A DNA stretch of 64,000 nucleotides from Puccinellia tenuiflora (lineage: Eukaryota; Streptophyta; Magnoliopsida; Poales; Poaceae): the NCBI GenBank assembly GCA_012064385.1, contig QRDG01000396.1, positions 170,308 to 234,307 of the forward strand. Reading direction: 5' to 3'. This document shows, piece after piece, positions 10,360 to 23,000 of the stretch. How positions within the stretch are numbered: position 1 is the first letter of the stretch; every line of letters begins with the position of its first letter. The notes beneath the pieces are model-generated. The model saw only the letters and a program-made list of their open reading frames with translations, had not been told where the DNA came from and did no database searches. A program made the position numbers and the translations under genes.

Positions 10360-11733
10360 GGGAGCAGTGCGATGGAAGCTTCTGTAGAAAGTATTCCTGC
10401 CTTTCGTGGCTGCGGCAAGGAACAAAAAAGGCTTTGCCCCCCGGATTTTGGTTACCTTTTGGTGCTCTTTTCTTTCACCCAGGTCAAGTAGTTCTATATG
10501 CTGCAGTCTTTCTTTTGGTTGATTCGGAGCAGAAAGGTATTGCCTGGTTAATCAGCTTTGCATCATTTTCTAGTGCCTTTGTGGGCAATCATGGATTGGG
10601 AAATGGTGCTTTGCTTGTCGCAACAAATTAGCCGGCCTATGGAACGAGGTGAACGTCCGGAAAGAAGATAGTTTTTTATGTACAAAGTATCTTTGGTTTT
10701 GGATGATTTTTGTTCTGATCTTTAAGAGCATCTCCACCTAGGTGCCTAATTTGTGTTCGACATCCATCAAGATCTCTTCGCTTTGAATGTGTCGGACAAA
10801 TGTCCGTCTAATTTTTTGGTGTCTCCCAAACCGGCATCCTTCAAAATAGTCGTATCCCAAATTTTTGTTTCATAAATATTTGTAAAAGACATGATTTTTA
10901 TTATATTTTGACACATTTTGATGAAATTACAACTCAAAGTTAAACTACAACTAGTCTAAACTTAAATTCAAACTAATCTAAACTTAAACTACAACTAATA
11001 ATCTACACACCGAACAGAGGTGCCCGCTAGGGCCAGCCTCGTCGTCGTTCGTCCCCTGCTCGGCAAGGCCGATCACATGTGTCTGTCGCCTCTCTCCGTC
11101 CTGCCTTGCACCATCAGCTGGTGCAGTTTCAGTGTGTGCGTGCACACACCTGTCTCTGCTGGAGCCCCAAGGTCTGCGCCGCGCGGACGACCTGCCTCTC
11201 CTGCTCCGCCTGCATCTCCAGCTCCACTGCAGTTGTTCCGACTCCGGCACCTGCTCCAACTCCTCAATCTGCTTCGAATGCTCTATCGGATTGTCCTCAC
11301 CCTCCTCTGGCCCCTCGATGTCACCATCCTCACCTTCCTCGTGTGCCCGTCCTTAGTCGGCGGAGGATTTTGTTCCTCCGTCGGTAAACAATGGCGCGCA
11401 TCCTGGGTGAGGGTGGACCAGGAGGTGGTAGGTGGCGGGTCATTTTGTGGGTGGTGCGGTGTGGACTGTGTTTTCTACGGCGAGACGTGAGCACGGCGAG
11501 AAGCGGTGGCACGGCGGGGCTTCTTTACAGTCAGCCGACTCGACGGGAAAGCAAGGCAGAAAGTGGCAGGAAAGCAAGGCGGAAAACGGTGGCGCGTGTG
11601 GGAAGCGACGGGTGGGTGGTGAGGCGACGTGGCGGTTTAATGTCGGCTCCGTCGCGTCATCGTGGCCTGAGAAGGCTGCTCCGCCATTAACAGTCATGAT
11701 GTGACCAGTGTGTGGATGACAAGCAGGCCCCAC

Positions 11734-14186
11734 TGAAAGTGCATGGTTGCCCCCATGTGTTGTTTTGGTAATTAATGACAATCTCTGGACTAATGTGTGC
11801 TTTGAGTTATATTTGTAGTGTTGGTCCATAAGGAATGCTTGAACTCCATATGTTGGAGTCAAGGCTAAAAGAAGAAGATTATATGTTGATCAAGGCTAAG
11901 TGCAAATTGATCAACATAGAAGATAAGGGCATGTGAAGATATGCGAAAGAGTGTCTCTCCCATATTGGTGTATCGGGGAGCAATATGCGAGGCTTCACCG
12001 AGCGGAGTGTAATCAAGAAAGGTGATCCACTAGAGAGGAGATCAAGATCGTCATCATCTACCTCAAGTGGAATGCGCAAGGCAAAGAAAGGTGATCTACT
12101 TGAGAGAAGATCAAGATCGTCATCATCTAGCTCAAGTGGAATGCGCAAGGCAAAGGTATGATCTTGATAGGGTTTCTATTTTACCGGTCTCGCGGTGTAG
12201 TTGGGAGACCGGGTTTTAGGATAGGTAACCGTACTATCAAGAGGGGCTCTCAAGTGAGCTTTAGCATATCGGTCGTAGAGAGCTCAAAACTTTGCATCCT
12301 TGCATTATTGCAATCATCTTTATTGGTTCTTATTTGGCTCTTATCATGGTGTGGTCTTGGTGCTTGTCGTGCTTGTCATGACAAGACCAAGTTCACCGAA
12401 AACGGATTTCGTTGCATCGTCTATTGCGTTTTCGGTGGTGGAGATTTTGCCGATTCACTAGTAAGGAAAGGTTCACACCTTCCTACCCATACCAAAATCT
12501 CCATTGCCTATTATTATGTGGATTTTATCTATATGTGGTTTTAGAGCTTGTCTTGATCTTCAATACAAGCTCAAGTTCATCAAAAACGGATTTCGTATGA
12601 AAGACTTATTGCGTCTTTGATTTTGGGGGTTTACCGGTTATTCATCTAGAGAGTGATCTAACATTTCCCCATTTGGTTTTACCCTCCCATGTTGTACAAT
12701 GATGTTTCTATGCATAATCTTGTAGTGCTCGTTGTGGTGATTCCAACGAGCCCAAGATAATCGAAAACAGAGTCCGGATGCAAAAGTTATCGCGTTTTCG
12801 GTATCGAACGTTTTTGCAGTTTGGCCAGCCTTGCCGGGCTCAAGGCCGGGCTCAAGGCTGGCCGTCTCGGGCACCAGGACGGACTCGGAAGCTGGCAAGC
12901 CGGCCTAGGCCGGACCCAAGGCTGGCCTCCCTGTGCGTGAATATTCCAGGCCGTCCTTGGGGCCGGCCTCCAAGCCGGCAAGGCCGGCCTCTCTGCGCAG
13001 GCAAGAAAACCCCTTCAAACGGTCACTTTTCCCCACCCTTTAAAAGGGGTTGTCTTCTACCTTTTGAAGGGAACTCTTGAGCACGTTTTCCCCTCTCTCT
13101 CCTCCATTGTTGCAAGAGCTCAAAACACATAGATCTCCCAATCCCTCCACCCAAACTCGTTGATCTTTGGAGGATTGAAGGAGAAGGCCTAGATCTATTA
13201 TTCCACGAAACCATATCTCCTCTAAGTGAGGGGAACATCTTTGATTTAGGTCTTGGAGTTGCTTTGTGTTTTTCTCCTTGTTCTTCCTCTTAAATCCCTC
13301 CATAGCATTAGTTGCTTTGGTTGGATTTCGGAGAGAAGGACTTGACCACTTAGTGTGTTCTTGCCATTGCATTAGTTGCATCGGTTTGAGTTCTCCACGG
13401 TGATTCGTGGAAAGTGAAGTTGAGAAGCTTATTACTCTTGGGTGCTTGGGTGCCCTAGAGCTTGTTCCTCTAGGGCACGTTGGTACCCTAGACGGTTGTT
13501 GATTTCTCGGAGTCTTGGTGGCTCACGGGATTTGTTGGGAGCCTCCAATTAGGTTGTGGAGGGAGGCCCAACCTTGTTCGCTTCGGAGCTTTGGTAGCTA
13601 TGAAGACATTGCCGGGAGCCACCAATTGAGTTGTGGTGTGTGCCTCGGCCTTGGGCATCGAGTCTTGGTGGCTCGGTGCATTTGGTGAAGACCCTCCAAC
13701 TTGTGGAGTGAGCTTCATCCTTGTAAAGGTTCTAATTGTCAACCTCAACGGCAACATAGTGACAAGTGCCTCGCCACATTGGTGGTAAGACACAACGGAG
13801 ATACGGTGTGCCATATCAAGGCTACTCGGTGTTTCACATTGGTGAACACTGCGCCGCTCCAACGGAGACTAGCTTCCATTGGGAAGTGAATTTCGGGATA
13901 AATCATCGTCTCCAAGTGCCTCGGTATTTCTATACCCGAGCTCTTATGCTATTTACTTTGTGATAGGCATTGATCTTAAAGTCATATATCTTGCTATCAC
14001 CTAGTTGATTATATTGCTTAGCATAAGTTGTTGGTGCACATAGGTGAACCTAGCTAGTTTAGGTTTTGGGTTGATAAATTAAACGTTAGTTTTATTCCGC
14101 ATTTATTCAAGCCTTAACCGTAATAATTTTAAATCGCCTATTCAACCCCCCCCCCCCCCTCTCTAGGCGACATCCGTGTCCTTTCA
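11734..14186 (+). repeat. 5' LTR of the copia-type element
   Basis: A 2453-bp LTR bounded by TG and CA. A TATA-like TTTAAAAGG lies at 13039-13047, in the region before a leader with CT-rich tracts. A GC-rich zone of GGCCGG/GGCCTGG repeats at about 12823-13005 includes the 14-bp palindrome CCGGCCTAGGCCGG (12900-12913). A direct repeat of about 75 bp (AGGTGATC(C/T)ACT...AATGCGCAAGGCAAAG) is present at 12018-12155. Open frames inside the LTR are not conserved proteins. Confidence 0.92.
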
Positions 14187-14188
14187 AT

Positions 14189-14200
14189 TGGTATCAGAGC
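14189..14200 (+). other. Primer binding site, initiator Met-tRNA
   Basis: TGGTATCAGAGC begins two bases after the 5' LTR. It is complementary to the 3' end of plant initiator methionine tRNA, the primer used by most plant LTR retrotransposons. Confidence 0.93.
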
Positions 14201-14241
14201 GGGTTCTCTCTTTATAGGGCTTCACATCCTAGAGAGTAAAG

Positions 14242-16388
14242 ATGTCGTCTAGTGGTTTAGTGCACAATGCCTCTTTAATATTCGATGGCACTAATTATAA
14301 TGATTGGACAAATCGCATGCTAACGTATTTTAGGGACATTGAACCATCTATAGAGCAAATCTTAGATATGGGTTTTCCTCCTCGAAAGGATCCGAAAAGA
14401 TTATCTTTGGAGGATGAGGAAAATTCTTATCTAGATGCTCAACCTTCTAAAGTTGTTTTCATGTCTTTAAGAAATGTAGTTGCCTTGTCGATCTCTCCTT
14501 ATCGGAGTGCTCACGAGCTATGGACCAAGCTTCAAGGCAATTATGGTGTGTCCATTGATAGTGAGAATGATTGTTCTCCCTCCATCTCCGGGCATAATGA
14601 GTTCTCAACTTCTTCTACCTCACTTACATGTGGCAAGCCACAAAACAATGCAATGGTGAGTAGGGATAAATTTCGCAATGATGATAGTGAGCTTCCTATA
14701 GATGATATTTCATCTCTATCTTATTGCAATGATTTATCTTTGAACTTAAACACATCTAGAACTATAAATGTTTCACATGCTTGTGTTGATAGTCCTTGCA
14801 TATCTTCTAAATCGTCAAGTAGTGATGATCATGACAATAATGATGATAATGAAGAAGATGATGCTTACTTTAATAAGAAAGGTCTAATGGTTCTTAATGC
14901 TCTTTCAAAGAATGAAAATGCTTGTGAAAACCTACATGAAATCATGAGCACCCTTGTTGAGCGAGGGCTTACTATTGAAAATTTGGAGGCTCGTGAAAAT
15001 GAAAGTCTTAGCCGCGAACGTGATTATGCGAACACGATTGCGGATCTTGAGGAATCTCTTAAAGAAGAACAAACCACCAAGAAATCTATTGAGGAGACAC
15101 TTACTCTAGAGTCATCTAAAGTAAATGAAACCCATGATAGAGCTCTCAAGGTGGCTAATGATTTTAAAATAAAAAATGAAGAGCTTGTTGTTGAAATTGT
15201 TAGACTTCTTGAGGCTAATGTGAAATTTGAAAAGGATGTCAAGTCCTTGGAAGATTCTCTTGCACATCTCACTAAGTCTCATGATCAACTCCAAGCTCAA
15301 TTAGTAAAAGAGCTTCCTACTTGTTCTCCCATTGCTATTAATGTTGATGCTTGTGCTACTAACTCTATTTCTTGTGAAGCATCCATTTTAAAGAAGAATG
15401 TTGAGCTAAGGGCTCAACTTAAATTGCTAACTAGCAATTATGATATATTAGAAGAAAGCCATGAGAAGCTCTCGAGATCTCATGAAGATCTTCTAGTATC
15501 TCATGATAAGCTAAAGTTAGCTCATGAGGCTATCGCTACCAAGGTAATATCTAGTGAGCCTCGTGTGGACAATGTCACAACTTCTACTAAAAATGCTACA
15601 ATGCCATGTGCTAGTCCTTGTAATTCTTCGTCTCACACTAGTGGTAAATCATATGTTGAATTACATTTTGTGCCTAGTTGCTCTAACAATGAAGCCTCAA
15701 CTTTCACTAGTACTTGTGTAGCTACTAACCTTGTAGGGAAGACTAAAGAGCACAAGGCACAAGCACTTCTTTGAAGAAAGATGTGGAGAAGCGTCATAAA
15801 GGGAAGGCCACATTTGACAACATGTTGAGTGTGCAAAAATCCCCCAATGACAAGAGTGGACTTGGATTCAACTCCAATATCAAGAACAAGTCCAAGAGTA
15901 GCAATAAGAAGGGCCAAGAACAAGTCAATCACTCGGCCAAGATTGTTTGCTTCAAGTGCAAACTTGAAGGGCATCATGTTAGGGATTGCCCAATGAAGAA
16001 GAAGCCTCTTAGTGAGAAGCAATTAGGGAAGCGGCCTTTTGTTAAATCTCTTGCTCAACCTCGGGTTGAACAAAGGCCACCTCCTAAGAAGACTCAAGTC
16101 ATTGCTCCTCCAGTTGAGGAGCCTATTAAGAAGAAAGAAAAGAGTCGATATTGCTACTTATGCCGTGAGAAGGGCCACTTGGCTTCTTCATGCACTAATG
16201 GTACTCTATCCAATCCCATAATAATTGATGATGTTTATTCTCTTAGGAAGGATAGGGTTGGCAATGTGTTTGCCAAATATGTGGGAACTCAAAATGGTGT
16301 CAAGAAAAGAACCATTTGGGTTGCCAAGCCTATTGTGACTAACCTCTTAGGACCCAACTTGGTTGGGGACCAACAAGCTCAAACTTGA
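14242..16388 (+). pseudogene. gag: Copia-type gag polyprotein with one frameshift
   Basis: Structural capsid/nucleocapsid protein of the element. The ATG at 14242 opens a copia gag N-terminus (LIFDGTNYNDWTNRMLTYFR, then SAHELWTKLQGNYG). It is followed by an acidic Ser/Asp-rich linker (about residues 190-215) and a long coiled coil (about residues 245-440). The frame stops at TGA 15772-15774. The reading continues from 15771 one base back (KKDVEKRHKGKATFDNML), so a single base has been lost or a -1 shift is needed. The downstream part has two CCHC zinc knuckles (CFKCKLEGHHVRDC at about 15949 and CYLCREKGHLASSC at about 16153) and ends at 16388. There is no fused pol. The TGA falls exactly between the coiled coil and the knuckles. 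Confidence 0.85.
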
Positions 16389-19300
16389 TCAATAGGTTGT
16401 GATGGAGGACATTGGAGACTTGGCTATCCTTGAAGAATTAAGGGATCTTCTTGATTATTATTTCCACAAGCCAAGTAATTTGGATTATATTGTCATATCT
16501 CATATCCAATGCTCCTTCTTATGGTAACATATATTTAAATTATATATACATTGAAAGTTGCTTGCTCCCTAGCATGTGTTAGTTTTGTTCCTAGCATGTG
16601 CTTGTATATGTTGTGCTTATTACTTACCTTGAGCAATCAAGTTTGTGTATGTTAATGTGCGCTCCATATATGTGTAAACTTTGTGTTGAGTCCTTATTGG
16701 ATCTTGTGTTGATTTCAATGGGCTCTTTTGAGAAATTAATGGACTATCCCATTTTGGGTGAGTGATATGCTTTGTGCACTTCACTAACCTAAAAATGTGT
16801 GTATATGAGTAACACCACCTAGTATTGATATATCAAGATTATCTAGTAACTATGTGGTGTGACATGCTCATGAGAAATTCAAATTCTATAATGTCTATTA
16901 ATTATCTCGATTTGATTTTATTTGCCTCTTGTTAAGAAGAAATGAATTATCACATTGTGGGGGAGCAATACGCTATGTGCATATTACAATCCCATAAAAT
17001 GTGAACATTTGAGGTTTTTCCACCTAGATTTGATATTGTAAATTATCTTATTTCTATGTGGCATATTAACTCGAACAAGTTCCAATTTGCTTTTTAGCTA
17101 TCCTTTGGCTCTTATTTGTGTGAGTTTGCTTGGTATGGTTTCTCTCTAATATGCATCCCTATATATTATTTGAGAAACCATTTGCTCCATATTATTCTAA
17201 CCATGACCTTGCCGGTTGGTTTGAATGGTTGGAACTACCAACAAACCTTATTTAAATATGGTGTTTTATTTCTTATCTCTTGCCATATGTTTTATCTTGT
17301 GAGGATATTCTTGGATACCTCTATCACCGGGAAAATAATTCCAAATGGTCACTATCCTTGGACAATCCATATTTATGTTTGTGGTAGAATATTTTTGTTT
17401 ATCCTTACATTGGCATTGGCTTTTAGTTGCCCCATCTATTGCCAAAATATTTATTTTGACTCTCTTTGCCTTCCTTGCCTCTTACATGGATCCTAATTTT
17501 CAAATTGGTAGTGTTTAGTGTTGTAAATAAAATATGAAGAGTAATAATCCCTTGTGCATGCATTTTGTATTCAAATGCAAATATCAAAATAATGCATGAA
17601 TCTTGGGGGAGCATTCCTTTTTATTTAGAACACTATCCTATCTATCAATATTTGATCCTTTCAATTGGCATTTGATTTCTATCGTATGTATTTATGGAAG
17701 ACAAATCTTTTTCTCTTGATGCTTTGTGCCATCATGAAAAGTGTAAAGGATGCTTGGTTTATTTATTGTGACCTTGCTCCCTTTTGGGAGTCTTGCTTTC
17801 TCATTTCTTGTTTTATGTTTATCCTATAGAATGAGAAAACCCTTTGAGCATGTCTCTTTCTTTCATCTTATATGCTCATTGGCCTTGCCTAGGTACCTTC
17901 AATTGGTATTAATTGGAATTTAATATCTCCTCCATAGATATTTGTTTCAATTGATATTTATTGTGAGAATTTTGATACCTTATTACTTTATTTTACTTTA
18001 CTTGATTCCGGTCAAGTATTATCCTCTTCTTGGTATCTTGTCTCCTAGTTGGTATCTTATTTTTCAATTGATGTCTTATCTCTCATGTGTTGTTTGATTT
18101 GATTCCTATTGATATCACACTTCATGTATTGATGTGTTTTGGAATCAATCACATGTTGGTTTGATTCTTTTCTCAATCATGTGTTGATTTGGATTTTGAT
18201 ATAATTTGGACAACCTTTTTGTGTCACACTTTGGTGTGCTCTCTTCTTGGTTTACTTGGTGTTTTGTCCAAATTGTATCTCATTTGGTTCTTCTAAGTCC
18301 ATGCATGCATATTTACTAGTATATTTATTTTATGGCATGCTAGTCTTTCTTGATCCAATATATAGGGGATACTCCACCAAATCCTAAATCGGCTAAGATG
18401 TGCATGAAATTCAATTTCATATCTATATGCACATATTTATGTGGAGTGTTTCCTATGTATTGTAGTGTATCTAACTACTATGGAACCCAATGAGTTTGGG
18501 AACCATATTGTACTTGAATTATGTTTTAGGTACAATTGAGAAGCGTTGGATGCTTGCCTCATTCATAAGGAAAGTGGTCTCACCATGTGATTTTAGGAGT
18601 CAAGCTATGATGACTAACAAAAGATCATCTTCGTCATCACCAATGCATATCGGTAACAAGTATCTATCCCATGCATATTTTTCTTGTATTCAACCTTGTG
18701 TAGGTTGCCCATTGGCATGAAAACTTTAAATGTGCAATTGTTGTGGTTTTTGCTTATTTCCTTCACTTGGTATATCTTTGTGATATTTGTGATGAAATTG
18801 CAAAAAACTTCCTTCAATTGGTATTATTTCTTTGTGATACTTGTTGCCTATCTCAAAGCATTTCCACTATCTCATGTTCCCTTAGTGATATGTGTGATGC
18901 ATTTGATGTGTTTGAAGTTCATTTATATACAATGGGATAAATTTGAGCTATGTGCTATGCTTTTAAGCAATAATCTCTTTTTGTATATTCATGACTTCCT
19001 TTTGGTTACCATAGTCTCCTTTCTTCGACCATTTTATATGTGCACGTTTCTTTGTCAATGAATATCATTGTCTACTTAGAAACCTATACATATGAGAGAG
19101 GTCACCTTTTATTTGGTATCCTACTTTCTTTCAAGCCACCTTGTCTTTTATCTATAATTCTTTGGTGGCTCCAAGTTTGTCTCGTGAGTGCTTGTCTTAT
19201 TTCTATTCGCACCTTTGCGCACTCACATTCTATTGAAGATTCTTCTCTTCATGCTCATCACGATGAGTATGTTGATTTTGTTGGCTAAATGTTCTCACTT

Positions 19301-20068
19301 GCTCTTTGTTTTTTTTCGATTGGTTGTAATTTCCAATTGGTATCTTTGAGCTTGTGAACATTTTTTTTAAATCTTCTTTGTAAGTTGTGTGTGTCAATAC
19401 TTGATATATAACTTATCTCCATTTGATTAAGACTATGTGCCTTACCAAATTAATTGTCTTGTCACACACACATACTCTTGGTTGGGCCTTTATTGATAAT
19501 TTCTTTTAATTAGTATCTCCTTATGGCTCAACCACATCTTTGGTGCAAGTGATTTGTTTTGCTTTAATTTTTACATCCTTGCACTTGGTGAGTGTTCTAG
19601 ATGATTTTGGGGGAGTGAGGATTCCATATTTGTGCACTCCTCAATAGTGCATGAACATTGGGGAGCTTCTCTATTTTATTTAGAACTCTCAGTTAGGATC
19701 TTATTGATTGCTTTTCTTCTTTGTGGAGATGTTTAGAATGATTTCATCCTTTTGCAATCTTTGGATTCTCAATATAGTTTGATTTCCTCTATTATCCGTC
19801 AATGGATATGTGCATTTGATTTCACTCATATCTTGAAAAATGCATACCTGGTGGAGGAACTCATATTATATTGGCCTTCTAAATTTTTCCTTCCCATTTC
19901 GGCAATTGATGCCAATGGGGGAGAAGTTTTAGAGGGTTTAAGGGAATTTGGGTTTTACGCTTTTGTTGCATTTGCCTTTAATGCGCTTTGCATCCTTGCT
20001 TGTTTGTCTTGCAAGGTTGCTATATTCATTATATAAACCCTCTTAAAAGGGATTGTCATCAATTACCA
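16389..20068 (+). other. Pol-less T-rich internal region of the copia-type element
   Basis: About 3.7 kb, T-rich on the plus strand, where an autonomous copia element would carry protease, integrase, reverse transcriptase and RNase H. None of their motifs is visible in any frame. Recurrent phrases such as GGGGGAGCA/GGGGGAGTGAGG and TTTCAATTGGTAT suggest degenerate internal repetition. The longest plus frames (for example 17116-17496) are hydrophobic by-products of T-richness. Confidence 0.75.
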
Positions 20069-20081
20069 AAATGGGGGTGAT
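20069..20081 (+). other. Polypurine tract of the copia-type element
   Basis: AAATGGGGGTGAT lies immediately before the 3' LTR start (TGAAAG at 20082). It fits the usual plus-strand priming site, although a T interrupts the purines. Confidence 0.7.
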
Positions 20082-23000
20082 TGAAAGTGCATGGTTGCCC
20101 CCATGTGTTGTTTTGGTAATTAATGACAATCTCTATGGACTAATGTGTGCTTTGAGTTATATTTGTAGTGTTGGTCCATAAGGAATGCTTGAACTCCATA
20201 TGTTGGAGTCAAGGCTAAAAGAAGAAGATTATATGTTGATCAAGGCTAAGTGCAAATTGATCAACATAGAAGATAAGAGCATGTGAAGATATGCGAAAGA
20301 GTGTCTCTCCCATATTGGTGTATGAGGGAGCAATATGCGAGGCTTCACCGAGTGGAGCGTAATCAAGAAAGGTGATCCACTAGAGAGGAGATCAAGATCG
20401 TCATCATCTACCTCAAGTGGAATGCGCAAGGCAAAGAAAGGTGATCTACTTGAGAGAAGATCAAGATCGTCATCATCTAGCTCAAGTGGAATGCGCAAGG
20501 CAAAGGTATGATCTTGATAGGGTTTCTATTTTACCGGTCTCGCGGTGTAGTTGGGAGACCGGGTTTTAGGATAGGTAACCGTACTATCAAGAGGGGCTCT
20601 CAAGTGAGCTTTAGCATATCGGTCATAGAGAGCTCAAAACTTTGCATCCTTGCATTATTGCAATCATCTTTATTGGTTCTTATTTGGCTCTTATCGTGGT
20701 GTGGTCTTGGTGCTTGTCGTGCTTGTCATGACAAGACCAAGTTCACCGAAAACGGATTTCGTTGCATCGTCTATTGCGTTTTCGGTGGTGGAGATTTTGC
20801 CGATTCACTAGTAAGGAAAGGTTCACACCTTCCTACCCATACCAAAATCTCCATTGCCTATTCTTATGTGGCTTTTATATAGATGTGGTTTTAGAGCTTG
20901 TCTTGATCTTCAATACAAGCTCAAGTTCATCAAAAACGGATTTCGTATGAAAGACTTATTGCGTTTTTGATTTTGGGGGTTTACCGGTTATTCATCTAGA
21001 GAGTGATCTAACATTTCCCCATTTGGTTTTACCCTCCCATGTTGGACAATGATGTTTCTATGCATAATCTTGTAGTGCTCGTTGTGGTGATTCCAACGAG
21101 CCCAAGATCATCGAAAACGGAGTCCGGATACAAAAGTTATCGCGTTTTAGGTATCGAACGTTTTTGCAGTTTGGTCAGCCTTGCCGGGCTCAAGGCTGGC
21201 CGTCTCGGGCACCAGGCCGGCCTCGGAAGCTGGCAAGCCGGCCTAGGCCGGGCCCAAGGCTGGCCTCCCTGCGCGTGAATATTCCAGGCCGGCCTTGGGG
21301 CCGGCCTCCAAGCCGGCAAGGCCGGCCTCTCTGCGCAGGCAAGAAAACCCCTTCAAACGGTCACTTTTCCCCACCCTTTAAAAGGGGTTGTCTTCTACCT
21401 TTTGAAGGGAACTCTTGAGCACGTTTTCCCCTCTCTCTCCTCCATTGTTGCAAGAGCTCAAAACACATAGATCTCCCAATCCCTCCACCCAAACTCGTTG
21501 ATCTTTGGAGGATTGAAGGAGAAGGCCTAGATCTATTATTCCACCAAACCATATCTCCTCTAAGTGAGGGGAACATCTTTGATTTAGGTCTTGGAGTTGC
21601 TTTGTGTTTTTCTCCTTGTTCTTCCTCTTAAATCCCTCCATAGCATTAGTTGCTTTGGTTAGATTTCGGAGAGAAGGACTTGACCACTTAGTGTGTTCTT
21701 GCCATTGCATTAGTTGCGTCGGTTTGAGTTCTCCACGGTGATTCGTGAAAAGTGAAGTTGAGAAGCTTATTACTCTTGGGTGCTTGGGTGCTGTAACATC
21801 CCAAAACTTTGGAATGTTTTAAAAATCACAAAAAAATTTAAAACTTTTCTTATTAGATAAAGAAAGTCTCCAAAAATCAAGAAAAACACTTTGAAAAGAT
21901 TATTTTGAAATCTCCAAGGGTATTTTATTCTAACTATTCCTTTATCTTTTTGTTTTCAAGTTTTCAAGTTTTGGAAACAAAATATTTATTTTGATATTTA
22001 TAAAACCCATGATTAAATGGGTATTTGTTTTAAGTGGATTTCCCAAACTCTCTTTTATAAAATGTTTTAGACTAAATTATTTTATTATGAAAAATGAGTA
22101 ATTATTTTGAATGATATTACTCATAGTATTTTATGGTATTCATTGGAAACAAAAGGAGTTCAAAAATCTTACTCTTATAAAGCTATCAAATATGACTTTA
22201 TAAATTATTTAAATTCTACAAATATTTTGGAAAAGGTTTCCAAATGTCCCAAATGATTATTCTGAATTTTACAAATTCTTACAAATTTATTTCACTTGAT
22301 TTGGAGCATTATTTTAAAAGTTATAAAAGAAAACAGAAAAGGAAAAGGGAAAGAGTTTTGTCAAAAAAGGGGAAACCTGCCCCAGCAGCCCACCCGAAGC
22401 AGCCCAGCACCAGCCCAACTTCTCTCTCCGCACCGGCCCACTCCCCTTTTCCCTGCTCCTTTCTCTTCTCTCCCTCCCGACCCCGTGCTTCTCTCGGACT
22501 CCAACAAACCGAACCAAAATCCCTCCGATTTCGCACCAAATCGAGTCTATCCGTAGCTCCCTCGCCCCTCTATAAATTCCCCTCCTCCTCCGCATCGTCT
22601 CCACCCCAAAAACCCTAGCACACCGCCACCAGGCTGCCGTATTCAAGCTCGAACCGCCCGCGGGCCGCCGCCGGTAAAACTCCGCTCAGGCCGCACTCCG
22701 GCGAACCTTCGCCCCTCTCTTCCCTCCCACTTGTTCTCTTTCATCACCGCGCACCTTCTGGACATGCTCACGCCTTTTCTTCATCGACAGATCGACGAGA
22801 CCGTCCGCGCTTGCCTCGGGCCGCCGCAATCCGCAACTCCGGCGAGCGATTGCCGACGGAGGAGACCACCCCGGAGCTCCACACCTCGCCATCTGCATCG
22901 CATCGTCTAGCTGAATCTCCAGGTACCAGCCGTTGGTCCCAGAACGCCGTAGTTCGCCGGGAACATCGCATGCCGACGCGTCGCCGCCGCGCGCCGCCGC

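Noticed and set aside
12158..12544. Open frames inside the copia LTR (also 20508-20882 and the minus-strand 11879-12148 and 20229-20498)
   Set aside because: They repeat because the LTR repeats. No domain is recognised, and the two minus frames reflect an internal 75-bp duplication.
17116..17496. Hydrophobic 126-codon frame in the copia internal region, resembling a membrane protein
   Set aside because: T-rich DNA gives Phe/Leu/Ile-rich frames by composition. Similar frames appear throughout 16.4-20 kb.
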